Source: Bryopsis sp. KO-2023
Lineage: Eukaryota > Chlorophyta > Ulvophyceae > Bryopsidales > Bryopsidaceae
Direction of reading: 5' to 3'
DNA length: 64,000 bases
NCBI GenBank assembly: GCA_030272585.1
Contig: BSYQ01000014.1
Coordinates: 1,488,001 to 1,552,000, forward strand
Every line of letters starts with the position of its first letter. The first letter of the stretch is position 1. Below are positions 23,601-35,307 of this stretch, in pieces. Position numbers and translations under genes: made by a program. The notes under the pieces are model-generated. The model saw only the letters and a list, made by a program, of their open reading frames with translations, made no database searches and was not told where the DNA came from.

Positions 23601-24138
23601 TGCGGTGGAACGCTATCTCTACTTCCCAGTCAGTCGAAAGCGGTTCGGGATGCCGGGGAAATCTCTGCTGCAAGCCAGAAAGGACGAAATCCCCACCAGG
23701 GGTATGCTGATGATCGCCCTGGGGGTGGCTATGAATGCCCACAGACAAGCCTTGGGAGTTTACCGAAGCGTTTCAAAGAGTGGCGGTGGGGGGGCAGGTC
23801 ATGCTTCTTGTGGGAGGAACTCTGCTTGGGACATCCGAGGTTTTCTCCAGTCGGAGCGAAAGAAGGTGCTGAGCGGGGTTCATCTGGTGTTTAGTCATGT
23901 GATTCCGATAGGCCAGCCGCTGGAGGCACACCCGTTGTGGAAGCTGGCGGAGCAGTTCGGGGCGGTCTGTTTGTCGAAATGCACCCCCAGCACCACCCAT
24001 GTGGTGGCGATGATGCCTGGAACGGAGAAGGTGGCATGGGCGAAAGCCAACAATCGATTCGTGGTGGCACCCAATTGGCTGGAGTGTTGCTGCACGCTGT
24101 GGCGGAGAGCAAACGAGGAAAGGTTTTCCATCATTTGA
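20629..24138 (+). CDS. FCP1/CPL3-like RNA polymerase II CTD phosphatase with C-terminal BRCT
   Basis: A nuclear serine phosphatase expected to dephosphorylate the RNA polymerase II C-terminal repeat. It is one uninterrupted frame of 1169 residues, unusual among the intron-rich neighbours. Residues about 165-290 form a charged helical region (YRKLLENVKSL onward), as seen N-terminally in plant CPL3-type enzymes. Residues about 290-840 are low-complexity, Lys/Glu/Ser-rich and probably disordered. The FCP1 catalytic domain starts near residue 845 with LCLVLDLDHTLL; D851-x-D853-x-T855 is the DxDxT nucleophile motif. WTKLRPGLRTFL, ELWIHTQRSRPYAD and the distal LVLIIDDTTSEWG follow. A BRCT domain fills about 1078-1165 (GVHLVFSHVIP, THVVAMMPGTEK, FVVAPNWLECC). 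The serine/threonine-specific tryptophan-aspartate pair region is intact. The ATG at 20629 is chosen as the first in frame; an upstream start is not excluded. Confidence 0.9.
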   Translation: MSLMERRVTDKTGTEAEIEEGEIAGEFLASDREEATARFSADTLPKQEKAGPKYEKVEKKPPSASPSSKQPSGDAQGDASGARAWGSPSSKQQFDNPYGVYTELLMNNFDGHDERRRGERMSSRECEGSRGVGKDVGSRAARGGRGGEDEHPKAGGRGGVASEEREYRKLLENVKSLTKHVSVQDAMKALDAVCRDVKISVKKLEKAWRIVQKRRGLTNIDQCAEIAPLIERVFSGLRAVNAVAGTGVGRSQNLTSARDVMRAAMNYRHILFTAGMKKELEGWVRNSSLYAVEDKEKDKARDAKEKDKGVEKRVSNEREQNPERDSRRRVASGSATPHSGPSNASSEKKPSVDNDHGVRFSVGQTGAERSESEKSVKGAGPPPPPPPLPVEKDPVKKEENTGEGTGGVGMEPEAKARRGTANEKTSIKQEGGVQIKMEPKTKLEQQNKQQEQNMGAEFRRRKREDRSIEAPVAKSEGGVPQGTKRKGAFMESDQEKKPKRDGESTSPAAKAPGQPASLKRGNAGEPLSHQNLRGGSRQGVAKVKEQDVTVNRATGADAMDVDVGEPSRELRSIGVEQTSNDLMVIDGESGGSNQGRSAERPSRQDMEEGPSTPLSTKSGSNDCHRGRHQVSNTQQAASPSSQSKQGPSQQGVVCGPQSSGTVASSNTSTDKRNRPEPGDCPDRSTGDDGKMGGTGLKHGAGGSDLKHHHQQHPQQDSISEGGSLKYAGNRGAGDEGGSSLATTDPMSAPPSTSSRCEPSCLTESDQPTSNWGKPAPAGSFGRERAPSDVHSTPSGVENGDLPNGAPLGLSSADNVASDLPESTSSLRGAGLGAADPVEDMLSKGKLCLVLDLDHTLLNSCKFDELGEEDTMRLEAMLREENRKPEHSRELFRMATFKTWTKLRPGLRTFLAKADECFELWIHTQRSRPYADAVVGMLDPTGALFENRVIAQGSPSLGGVKSLGGGLKGRESLVLIIDDTTSEWGNENRNLFAVERYLYFPVSRKRFGMPGKSLLQARKDEIPTRGMLMIALGVAMNAHRQALGVYRSVSKSGGGGAGHASCGRNSAWDIRGFLQSERKKVLSGVHLVFSHVIPIGQPLEAHPLWKLAEQFGAVCLSKCTPSTTHVVAMMPGTEKVAWAKANNRFVVAPNWLECCCTLWRRANEERFSII

Positions 24139-25003
24139 CGGCTTTTGCGTTTCACCTTTTTGGTAGTCCTGTTTGTGTGTGTGTGTGTTGATTGGGGGGG
24201 ATGCTGGTGGGCCGGGTTTCTTTTTCAGTACGATTTCTGTTCGTTTCTATTTTCGAAAGTTTCCATCCCGACCTCCTTGAGGAGGAGACTTTTGCAGGGG
24301 TTCAAAAAAAGAACAAAAAAAGGGAAAGCATCAAGGTTAAGAAAGTGGGGATGTCAGGTGCGGAATGGGAGGGTAGCCCAAAGGGGGGGGGGGAAATCGG
24401 CATAGGAATCATTGTCAAGTGTATAAGTGGATGCTGAAGTTGTCCTAGACATCGTGTTGAGAAAACTCGAAGTTTGTGTGTTTGGCCATCGCTGGGAGCG
24501 ATGGATTCCAAGCATGACCTTGGAAATCAATTTTCTTCTTTCGAAGCAATGCTTCCACCAACTCTGGCACTTCCCACCCCAGAAAAGCTTATCTGAGCGA
24601 AATGACCAGTACACCCTCCACCCCCCCACCAAACCACCAGCAATGTATTCTTTTGTGGCCCTTTTTTGCCCATTGTGGCCCCCATTGAAACTTGCCACTG
24701 GCAAGTTGCCAGGCAACTTCTTGTTTTGTTTTTTGAAAGATAATTTTGGGACCACAAAGAGGCCATGGTTGTTTCATTTATTTATTTTTGTTTGTTTTTA
24801 TTATTACTTTTTTTTTGGGCCACTTTGGGGCCAGTGAAACTTGGGAAAAAAAAATAACAGTGCTCACCACCACCAAAAATGGTATTCTCATGAATTTTAT
24901 GGTAATCCTGTTGTGTGGGTGTGTGAAGCGACACGTGGGGTTTCGTCATTTTGCTAAATTTGAACTGCGACAGCTGCTCCCCTTCCAGTGCCCTGTTCGT
25001 AAG
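24139..25003. other. Intergenic, with overlapping palindromes
   Basis: No gene recognised. Two overlapping palindromes sit at 24689-24707 and 24703-24719. GGCC-containing phrases recur between 24650 and 24840. The minus-strand frames here are low complexity. Confidence 0.4.
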
Positions 25004-25017
25004 TATATAAACACGTG
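25004..25017 (+). promoter_or_regulatory. Candidate TATA box with adjacent CACGTG
   Basis: TATATAA at 25004-25010 is followed by CACGTG at 25012-25017. They lie about 220 bp before the proposed ATG of the TBC gene. A start of transcription near 25035 would give an A-rich leader. The call rests on position and motif only. Confidence 0.4.
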
Positions 25018-25224
25018 CTTCGCACCTCGAACACTTTCCTCCTCGCTCCAGCCCGCAGCACCGGCTCGACTTCGGTGGGGAAAAAAAAACAGAAAAAGAG
25101 AAGAAAAAAAAAGCCCCCGAAGGTAAAACCAGAAAGACAGAAAAAAAAAACAGAACGCACTATTGTGTGGGTGGAGCGGTTTGGTGTTCGTGGATTTTTG
25201 TTTTGGAGCGAGAGGCCCTCCAGA

Positions 25225-28200
25225 ATGAGGAGGAAAAGGCGAAAACTGTTCAGCATCACGCGAAAAGGATCCACCAAAGAGGTCCAGGAGGAATCTCCAA
25301 CGGTCCACTTGCAGGTGCGGATCCAATTTCCAGTTTTTCTTCTGCTGGTCGTCTATTGCGCAATGTGTGTGTGAGGAGGATCCGCCATGTAACGATATCG
25401 CAAGGGTTTCTTGAACAGAGTCCTCCACAGTTCTTTCTCGCACGTTGTTTCTAAAAATAGGTCGCGCTTCGGTCCCTCAAGTATGCACGCTGTGTTTTGC
25501 GTCGTGAATTTCGCCAGGTCTCCAGCGGATTTCCACGCATTTTGAAATTTCAATGCAGTCCTTGTGCCAAAATCAAAATGAGGACCAGCATCTTCGTATA
25601 TTTTGACATAAAGACCCCCCTTCAAAAGCCCTTCAAAAAAAAAGTTTTTGAGCAAAATTCTCAAAAACTGTATGTGTCTGCATTGCCTTGCCAGCAGCAT
25701 CTTTGATCCTCCATGAACTGTATGCATATATTTATGTAGAACAGCTCAACTGATCCAACATTTGTGGGGACTTTGGTGGAAGTCCGAAACAAATATACAG
25801 TTTTTTCAATAGTGGCTGTAGAAATTGGGTGGGCTCCTGACTGGGGTGGTGTTTTTTCCCAAGGTGGGCAAGCATTTGTGGGAAAATGTGCCGAAAAGCA
25901 TGAGGACGGAGCTGTGGATGTCTGTCTTGCACAGGCGAGGCCTCGGCACTGCAGCTGCTGAAAAGTATCAGTCTTTTCTGCAGCAGGTGCGTGTGTGTGT
26001 GTGTTTCTTATATCTCTCTCTCTATATATATATAGATATTGTCTTTCTATTTTTTTACTTTTTTTGGCCTCAAAGGGAGGGTGCAGCGAAATTGAGCACA
26101 CCGCCAAGTCATTAGGGTTTTATTTTTTTTGGAGGATTCCATTGTTTCGTTTTTGTTTCTTATTTCATGACTTTTAATGTCGGTGAAATGTTTCACCCCG
26201 AGGTGGGAGGGTGTTTCTTTTCTTTTCTTTTTTTCTTTTGAGCAAATTTTGCAATGTGGCTCCACACCTCTATACTAATTGCAATCTGAGGTCATGTTTC
26301 GCTCCTTTTGTTTTTTAAGAAAAAAAAAAATTCTTCTCATTTTTTTTTACCGAATCCAGTGAATACACAGTCAGTGTATTGATATTTCTTTTCTTTTCTG
26401 TTTTTTTTTTTTTCCTCATCCAGACGCTGCCTGCTGACGTCACTGATACGATCGACAAAGACTTGGCCAGAACTTTTCCTGACATCAGAAGATTCACTAC
26501 CAAGGAAGGGCAGGAAGCAATGGGCAGAGTTCTCAAAGCGTACGCTGCCTATGATCCAGAAATTGGATACTGTCAGGTGATTGAGGGGGTATTTTTATTG
26601 TTTCTTAAAAGAAAAAGTCGACAATTCCCAGAAGCATCGTTGGCTTTTTTTTATTTTTATTTTTGGCCAGTTTGAGTCTTGTAGAGAATTTGTGTTCTGA
26701 TTTTTTTATAATTATTTTTTATAAATAATTGTAAATAAAGAAGTAATGTCGTCAGTGCAGCTTATCAATTTCGTTTTTCTTTCTTTCTATATATAGCTTC
26801 CAATCAATTAATTCATTCATTCAGTTATCCATTCGTTGATTATTTGCTTATTTTTTGCTTCTAGTACATTTTTTTATGGATTCGCTTATATCTTTTCCCT
26901 TTGTTTTGATTTACAGGGTATGAATTTTCTAGCAGGGATGCTCATTTTGTATATGTCCACGGAGAGTCATGCTTTCGGAGCCCTTGTGGTGCTCATGTAT
27001 GAAAGGGGTTTAAGAGACCTTTATGATAATGATATGAGCCTGCTTCAGGTAAAAAGGGGTGCTAAAAAGAAAACAATAATTAAAAAAAAAAAAAAATCAA
27101 ATTTCATATTTGGCCGAAAAAAATCCTTATTATACATTCTTTCAAATGGTTGGTTCTTCAGATTTTAGGCTCCCCTTGACACAATGTATCGATAAATAAA
27201 TGTTAATATAATTATATAAATATCTGCATCGATATCCAGGCCACCGCAAGGCACCGGCTGGGTTATCGAAGATTTCCAAAGGCTGGCTTTCGATTTTCTG
27301 GCGATTTGGCATAGGTTGATGTGAAATTTTTTGGTCCATACTGAAGAATATGGCCAAAACCATAGATTATTGCCCAAAAAAGGGGGGGGGGGGGAAGAGG
27401 TCTGCAATTGCACCGAGATGAAGGAAATTGTTTTTTGATTTTTGTGGTGATGTTTGGCCAGGTTCGTCTGTGGCAGCTCGCTCAATTGCTTCCTGAGGAC
27501 CTGTTGAATCATCTGGAGAGCACGGGATGTCTGACTGTTCTTTTTGCCTCCTCCTGGATTCTCACATCATTTGTTTCCGATTTTCCGTATCAAGTTGCAG
27601 CAAGGTAAGGGAAAAAGAAACAGACAATGAATGGGTGGAGTGGTTTACATCTGTTTTATTTTTTGGGGGGGTGGGAGGAAATCCACTCTGTGTGTATGTA
27701 CAGGTTTGTTTCCAACCACCCCCCCCCAAAAAATATTATTATTATTAAAAAAAAAATGTGTACAGATACATAAAAATAAAAACAAAGATGTGTTTTTAAT
27801 TAATTTTTTTCTTTTTTGTTTATTGGGGGTGGGGGATTGATGAGAATTTGCTTTTTTTTAATCTGTTTTGCGGGGAGGGAGGGGTGCAGCCAATAGGATA
27901 GGGGTGCCATTTCCACCCCCCCCCCCCCCCTGCCCTTGCACTTTTTCTGGCCTTCCGTAAAAACCAAGAGTTGCATGCTGGACTCTCTGTTTGTGGGTAT
28001 TTTGCAGGATAATGGATGTTTTGATGGCAGACAGTTTCGACCATGTGGTTCTGAAGGTCGCCCTCGCAGTTTTGCTCAAAAATAAAAGGGAAATCATGAG
28101 AATCAGAGAAATGGAAGAAATCGTAAACTTTCTGACCGTCACTGTCCCAGGTGAAAAAAAAAAAAACAAAAAAAACATCGGCGTTACCCCTCACTGGCTC

Positions 28201-30107
28201 CAAAAAAAAAGGAACAAAATTAGCGTGTTTTTTCATGGTTTTGTTAATAATTGCTGGTTTTTTTTGTTTTTTTTGTTTTGGAGGGGGGGGTCCTTTCTAC
28301 TGCAGATACCCCGATCAATCCATGATGGTGTGCATTTTCCTTATAAAAACAAAACGCAGTTATTTTTTTAATTCTTTGGTTTTTTCTTATTGAAACATGA
28401 GGTTCAGAACAAGTTACACAGATACATGTCCTGAAATTTTTGAATTTATATCTATACCAGCACTAGAACCAATCCGCAATTGCATAATGGTCAGTATCTG
28501 TTATTTTATCAGTCACATATTTTTCACACATGTTTTTTTTGCATCGTTCAGGATGGAAACCTGCTCGGCTCCATGAATTGCTGTCGGAAGCGTTGGCGAA
28601 ACCTTGGAAATCCGACCAACTGGCGATCTTGCAGCAAACCTCTGACGTAGAAACGGTCCATGAGGCGGTTTCTCGAGTGGAGCTAGGTATCGTCAGCCCA
28701 CGTTTCGACTCCACCACCTCCAGTGCCACTCTGGAATCGAGCCGAAAACCATCCTCCACCTCCCCTGCTGGTAATATTTATATCGCCTCGGCCCGGAATG
28801 TGAGGACATGGGTGTTTTGCTGTTTTGTCGGCCATTTGCCTGGCCTACCCGTGATAAAAAAAACCGATTAGCAAAAAAGAAGATGAAAAAAAAGGAAAAA
28901 TGAAATGAAAATGAGCAAAAAAAAGGGAAAAAAAAAAGGAGCCGAGAAACCGTGAGAAGTTTTTTTGTTTTTGTTTTTTCGGAGAATGGGAAAAAAGAAA
29001 AAAAAAAAGGAAAAGGAAGCGATTATCCGCATCGTTTCCAGCAAAGAAATAAATAAAATTTGATCGATTTGTTGAGTGTTAATGACGGACCTCTCCAATG
29101 TGCTGCCCGTTCCAAGCCAGCAAAAAAAAAAAAGAAGTGTTTTCCTCTATATCGATTTGTTTTTAAAGTGAAATAATTTATGCAAAAGCCGGCGATGCCC
29201 CCCCCCCCCTTTCGCGTTCTGAAAATAGTGTAGGTCACACTAATCGCGATCAAAAAAAGTGTGATGACACATGTCACATCCCCGGGGGCTCCCAGTCTGT
29301 CTGTCTGTCATTTCTTTTATCAATTCTTTTCTTAAGATGCCCTTTTTCTTTAATTTTTATTATATTTTTTTTTCCTTTTTTTTTCTGGATGCTGTTACAG
29401 AGAGGAACCCGCCTCCGTCTCGGACGCTGTTAAAAATCCCCCCCGTTTCTTCCTGGAATTCTCGATCGAGCGGGCCCACCCCCACTTCGGCTAAATCGTC
29501 ATTCGAGGCCGACCTGCCCAGCCCCGCACTAGACTCCGTAGACCCCTCCATGGAATCGCCCCTACCCTCGTATCGAAACGAGGCACCCCGCTTAGCTCCG
29601 ATCGATCTCGAATGCATCGACAGCCTTGGTATAGAGGATAACCCCCAACCTAACGCTACGGCAAACCCCCCTTCCGCCCAGGAAAAAGCCAAAGGGTTAC
29701 AGAGGTTAGATTCCTGGGCATGGGTGAGTGCGGAGCCCTCGCCAGCCAACAGTCAGACTGGGGAGCCTCGCCGATTGGCCAGCCTGTCGATGTCTGAGAT
29801 CGACTCTGCGTCCCGAAGTCCACTGGATGTGGGGGAGGGGTCGGTTTCTTTGGTCGACCTAGGGAGGGAGTCGTTGAATTTGATTGGGGAGGAGGGTCTG
29901 GGGGTTGGATCGAGCGGTGTCAGACATGCGGGGGTGGTGGATGTCCAGGGGAAAATGAAAATGAGTTCTGACGGGGAGAGTTTGGGTTGGGTGGCGGGGG
30001 TGGGGTTAGATCCGAAAAGAAGGAAAGCTTTGTCGGGCAGCGATGTTGGGAAAGAAGGATTTGAGTTCAAGTGGATAGAGGCTGTGGTTAGAGATATGCC
30101 ACGGTGA
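25225..30107 (+). CDS. TBC-domain Rab GTPase-activating protein
   Basis: Stimulates GTP hydrolysis by a Rab GTPase in membrane traffic. About 569 residues in eight exons: 25225-25314, 25864-25986, 26424-26576, 26917-27048, 27462-27604, 28008-28150, 28552-28770, 29401-30107 (TGA). All phases close. The TBC domain runs from LWENVPKSMRTELW through TIDKDLARTFPDI, which holds the IxxDxxR arginine finger, and YCQ|GMNFLAG, which holds the glutamine finger of the YCQGM motif, split by an intron. Later TBC blocks are present (LPEDLLNHLES, SSWILTSFVSDFP, and VLKVALAVLL). Both catalytic fingers are intact, so activity is expected. The last exon codes about 235 Ser/Pro-rich, probably disordered residues. 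The basic first exon and its ATG are tentative; an extra exon between 25315 and 25863 cannot be excluded. Confidence 0.85.
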
Positions 30108-33100
30108 AAAAAAAAAAACCAAAAAAAAAAAACAGGAGAGAATCACGGAGCCTCACCGATTTTGTTCTTTCTTTCTTTCTTTTCTTTTTTTTTTCTGATT
30201 TTTTTCTGTCTTTGGCGCATTTTTTTTTCTTTTCGGAGGAGAAATTTTGGTAGTGGGGGTTGAGGGTTTTGGCCTTTTTTTTTTTTTTCTTTTAAAAGAT
30301 CAGTTATGCAATTTTCAAGAAATTGAGTGTTAACAGGGAAAATAGAAAAAAAAAAACACATGCAAAAAGGCACCCTGATTCAGTGAAGGGAGGGGGGGGA
30401 ATTGACTCTGTGTGGAATTTTGACGGAAAAAAAAAAAAAAGATCAAAAGCTGTGGAAAATAACGAAGTCCAGAATTGAAAAATGGTAAAGACCTTTTACT
30501 GGCAAAGGAGTTGAATAAAAAAAAAATGGCTTCGGTTTTTGTCAGGTAATTGGAAAGAGAAAAAATCCAACTGGTTAGTTCATTTCTTTTCTCGGATGGA
30601 CACGGGGGGGGTAAATCGACACTAACCGATTTGAGGATTGATCTGAAGCAACCTATCCTCGACATGGTTTCTCATTTAGTGTTTTTCTTTTGGGTGTTTT
30701 TTTGAATTAGTTTGGGGAGGAGAAGGGGGGTCGAGGGTTGATTGTGGTTTGTTAGTGTTTTTTTTTGGGGGGGGGGGCACAAAAACAGATCCACATCTTT
30801 CTATTTATGTACAAATCCACGTATCATGGTGAAAAGAATTTGTAAGGCGGCGAAATAAACATAGTTTCTTCAAGGATCAGGCCAAAAATGCAAAAAAAAA
30901 TTAAACGGAGAATTGTGGTGGTGGAATGGGTTTCTAAATGCAGTGCAATACAAAGCAAACTGTGTTTGGGGTTTTTTCAAAAAAAGAATTGTGGTGGTTT
31001 TTTTGGGGGGGGTGTTCTTTTTTTCTTATACAGTGTTTTTCAATTATTACTATTTTTTTTCATTTTGATATAAGATGGGGAATTCGGAGAAATTTGAAAA
31101 ATCGAGGGTGTTTTATGTTTCTGAAAATAACTATTCTTCTCTGCTGTGGAAAACTCCCCCCCCTTGAGAATTTGAAAAATTCCTTTTTTTTTTTTCAAAG
31201 GGGGGGGGGAATTTCTGGGAGTGTATGTACAGTAGATGCGTTTCTTTAACATCGGCTGGCAGCACCGATGATGCTAAAAACATTTATTTTTCTTCTTCAG
31301 TAATTTCAAGTTGGGTGTGGTGGGGTTCGGCGGTCGGTCGGTTTGTAAATGGTGCTTTGGATGTTGAATTTCATTGGACGGCTGCGAATCGAATCTTATT
31401 CCTGTTTTTTTTCCTCCTCTTTTTTTTTTTTTTTTGCAGGAAACCGAAAGAAGCAATTGGCAAGACAACGAGAAAGAACCCAAACGCAGCCGACAACTAT
31501 GTGAATCCTTGTGGATGAAATCTCTGTTGGAAGTTTCTTGGACAGTTAAATCTCTTCATTGAAGCTCATTCCTGTTTTCCTGTTGCCTGCTGTTTTTGTT
31601 TTTTTTTTCAGGAAATTGAAAGGAGGATTGATCTTGATGTGAGGAAATGTATTGCGTGTTAAATGCAAGTAAAGAACCAAGGAATTGGCCAGAGGTAAAA
31701 ACACCGACAAGAAAGAACCCAAATGCAGCCAACAATCAGATGTATATATGATTGCAAGCAAATTTGGGCGATTAGGGCAGTCTGTCTTGGAAGTTTCTGA
31801 AACCTTTTGAAGTGCATGATTGGTTTTCTTTTTTAAAGACCATAAAACGCACACAACCCCGACCACCATAAGATTCGAGTCTTGAAACCATGTGTGATGT
31901 CCGTGTGTGTGTGGCAAGTGTTGAATTCACATTTTTACAGTAAAAAGTATGACCCCTGTTCCAACCAAAGTCCCTTCAAATACCACGACTGAATTAGCCC
32001 TTTCCACACAAGCAAATTTATTTTTCCATAGGGGGGGCAGAATCTATAGATACATCTATAAATGAAGGGTATGCTGCCGAAGGCCCCATGTGCTTTTTTA
32101 ATAAAAAGTAAGATAATGTATGTGATGTCCATGTGTGATGTGTGTGAAAAACTGTGGAAGGGGGTGAGTGAGTGAATGAACGAATGGGGACACCTATATG
32201 ACAGTACTATAACAATAATCTTACTGGACTTGATCCAGTTGGGTGAAACACACAAGAGACACACTTGGGCTTTGCCCTGAAGGGACTTACAAGAACTAAT
32301 CTTATCGTTCCTTCCACAACATTTTATCCTTCCCCTTTCCAAGTATTGCCTGTCCTCCAGAAAACCACTGTACTGAACCAATACACCAAATCTTCCTGTA
32401 CCGCCTGTGAACCCTCACAAAAGCCCACGTGGTTCACCATCCACCTCTTCCTCCTCTAACCTTTTCTACAAGTACAACAGATTTCTGGACAATCAGTAGT
32501 TCAGTGTACCGTTGCAGTTTGTGAAGGTGTTTTTGTGCTAAGGAGCGTTTTATGACTATCTCTCTTCCATGCACCAATAGTAACTGAGCCACTCCATCAC
32601 CTAAGAAAATTTGAGGATGGCCGCTTTAAAAAAAAGTGAAAGTGGTGAAGATGTGAAGATGTGAAGACGATGTTATTGCAACAACAATTCAAAAACTTGT
32701 GGTTGAACCAATTACTACAAACACAGCAAAATGAGGTAAGCAGCCGCCACCAATAGGTGGCACTGCCAGAAATAAGATATCTGTTTTTTGCTGGGCGTCT
32801 GAATCGCCAGCTTTTCTAAGTCAGCCCATACAGCAGCTGGGTACCAGTCAATCAATAACTTTCGCAGAAGCCCCTGCCACCAACTACTGTGCTACATTCA
32901 CACGCTTCAAAATCTATGAAATAATCGCCGTGGTCTGCAACTTACATTTACATTTTAGCTGGGAAAAGTACTTGTTTGCCAAGAAACCATCACTCTTAGC
33001 ATGTTGCAACATCAACGTTGTTGCAATATATGTATATACAGAAAAACGTTGCCATCACCACTTGTACCGCCAAAAAGCAAACAACACAAGGAATGTCCAC

Positions 33101-33196
33101 TGAAACACAGTCAGAGAAACGAAATCCAAACAGCCCATGCACTCTCCAAAGAATGAAAAGAAAAAAAACTTTTTAGGGTACAGCAGGTCGATCGAG
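30108..33196. other. Intergenic, 3 kb, with a diverged local duplication
   Basis: No gene recognised. The first kilobase is T/A/G-run sequence that could include the 3' end of the TBC transcript. Around 31437-31590 and 31690-31830 there are two diverged copies of one segment (AAAGAACCCAAACGCAGCC versus AAAGAACCCAAATGCAGCC, each followed by GGAAGTTTCT). The rest shows no structure. Confidence 0.4.
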
Positions 33197-34171
33197 TCAT
33201 GGTTTAGTCGAGGCCCTAATCTCAAAATAGTAGTGAATCGTCCTGCCAAAAGGAACTTCATCCGTTATTTTCTGGCAGCTACACAATTGAGAGTGTCGAT
33301 TTTGACTTCTCACAACAGCAACTGACTCACGATTCAGTGCAGACGAGTGGAAAGGGACACTGTCTGAAAATCCTGACTCGAAAGGCTTGTGACAGTCCTT
33401 ACACTTTGGAATAAATTCTTTTTCTCTCATACAAAATGACCGCAAGACCTTGCAACACAAATCTGCATCCCCTTTCAACACCTCGCGAATCCTCTCCCAG
33501 TTCCTGTCAAGTTTGAAAGTTTCGGAATAGATTGCCATGAAACGAGCCAGAGCGTCAGCGAGAGCTTCATGTTTAGTCCGGGAACAAATCCCAAGCCAGT
33601 AGACAATCATGTCTACCTGGTGGCGACCGCATTCCTCTCTTAGCTCCTTCAAATAACTGCTCTCATTGCCACGGCCATACGAACTCGTCAAAGTGTCGAG
33701 CACTCTTGTGACCAACCCGTCAAAGCCACACTTCATGGCGAGGTCGAGAATTTTCCGCAAGTTAGGCAAGGTTTCAGGGTCGAGTCTTGAGGGAGACGCG
33801 TACAGTTGCGACAGGAGCAAGTCGACGTCTGCCACAGACACGTCTGTCAACAAAGACTCGATTCGGATCCTGACTCCATCGTTTTTCGTGAAACGAATCG
33901 CACCCTCCAGAACTTCGGATTGGCATAGGATCTGCGAGTGCGCCAGAAGCGTCTCTCCTTCCACCACCAGCTCGACATCCGCTTGCCTTCCAAAATTTTC
34001 CGTCCATCCTTGGGAGTAGACCAACCCCCTTGAAATCACAAAACAGCTTTACTAACCACCACCACGAAGTGTTGAATTGCCGTTTTATCGGAGTAGAAAC
34101 GAAAACTCCATGTCGACAATTGCAAGTGTCTCTGGACGAAAGTCATACCTGTTCTCGTTTTCTCTAGCCAT
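33197..34171 (-). CDS. BTB/POZ domain protein
   Basis: Two exons: 34171-34149 (ATG GCT AGA..., 23 nt) and 34028-33197. The junction makes MARENENRGLVYSQGWTE, with gtatga donor and ttcaag acceptor. About 284 residues. Residues 20-110 show a BTB fold: the entry ADVELVVEGETLLAHSQILC, then SEVLEGAIRF, and further a helix pair (VADVDLLLSQLYASP, TLPNLRKILDLAMKCG). BTB domains mediate dimerisation and often recruit Cullin-3 ubiquitin ligases. The C-terminal half has a Cys/His group (CMREKEF, CKDCHKPF, LCSCQ) that could bind metal, but no named domain is seen there. The partner protein cannot be inferred. The single-exon frame alternative would start at a non-ATG codon, which is why the spliced start is preferred. 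Confidence 0.7.
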
Positions 34172-35307
34172 TTTCGCACAAGTTGGAAAGATATTCTTGT
34201 TGCTTGTTTGTGAGTGGATTTGAAAGCCGTTCGTACCATCTACAAAAGAACCCAGTTCTATCACGGCACGTCATATCTTTCGCGCCCAGCGGTTGCATCA
34301 TTTTGGCCCCAGGCTAACCACGTGATTAGCAGTAACTGTTGTTTCGACGTCGCAGTTTTGTGTTTTCTTTTCGACTGGAAAAAGGATTCCTCCTGTTCGT
34401 GGACCCCACATCTCCAGGGCAACGTCAAGCCTTACACCAGACGCGCGCAAATGCATGTAGTGTGTCACACGGTTGTCAGGACACCAGGACACCACTGCAG
34501 GAGTCCGCCCCGCTCCAGGAGGAGGTTGCGGTGGTGCACATCAATTTTGGTTGGCACTCTATTTGCGGTTTGTTCTATGCACGGCCTGACTTACCGCCCC
34601 AACAATGGTTGTTCATTCACACCAGCCGCTGGTGCGGCACTCAGCCATCCTGATGAGAAGGGACCAGATTGCGTACAGAATCGCTACCACCCTGGAAGTG
34701 GAATTCGCTGACGAACAGGTGGCATGTCCCCAGATGTAATAAAACCCATAGACCTCCAAGCCGAATTCTACAATTCAATAATTGTCCTGGTAGCCTTTCG
34801 ACGCTTTCAAAAAAAAATTTGCTTGAGCTTTCCATCGACTTCAAAAAGCCTGCAGTGCAGTGGGCATGTCAAATGAAAGTGATCACTTTTTTTGTGTTTT
34901 TTTTTTTGTCGTGACAACTTTTATTTCCTTGTCAGACTGGTCACATAAAGGAGAATTCATTACATTGAGATTGACTCCTAAACCACAACTCTCAAATCTA
35001 TTCCTTCTCCAAGTTAAAGGAATGAAATGTTCATATCCGAAATACGGGAAAAAAGTAGAAACAGTGAAAACAAAAAAGCCATCCGGGCTATTCAAAATAT
35101 AATAATCACAAAACCAAAAAAAAAACACGTACACACTAGCAGAGCACTCACATATAAAAAGAACCGCTGATATCCATAGAAACAAAAAGAAAACTCTACG
35201 GAAAAAACAGCAAGTTTTGTCAGAAAACACACAGATTTTTGACTCAAGGATCCTATCAGCTACAAACAAAAAAGGAATTACTCAGCCAACCATAAATTTT
35301 TGATTTC
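34172..35307. other. Intergenic, coding content uncertain
   Basis: Frames of 165 and 104 codons on the plus strand (34214-34711, 34339-34653) overlap each other and a minus-strand frame. Composition here is more balanced than in introns, so a small gene may be hidden, but no domain or consistent splice pattern was found. From 34860 to 35300 the sequence is AT-rich. Confidence 0.3.

Noticed and set aside
34214-34711. 165-codon plus-strand frame
   Set aside because: Starts at a non-ATG codon, overlaps the start of the BTB gene and a second open frame, and has no recognisable motif.
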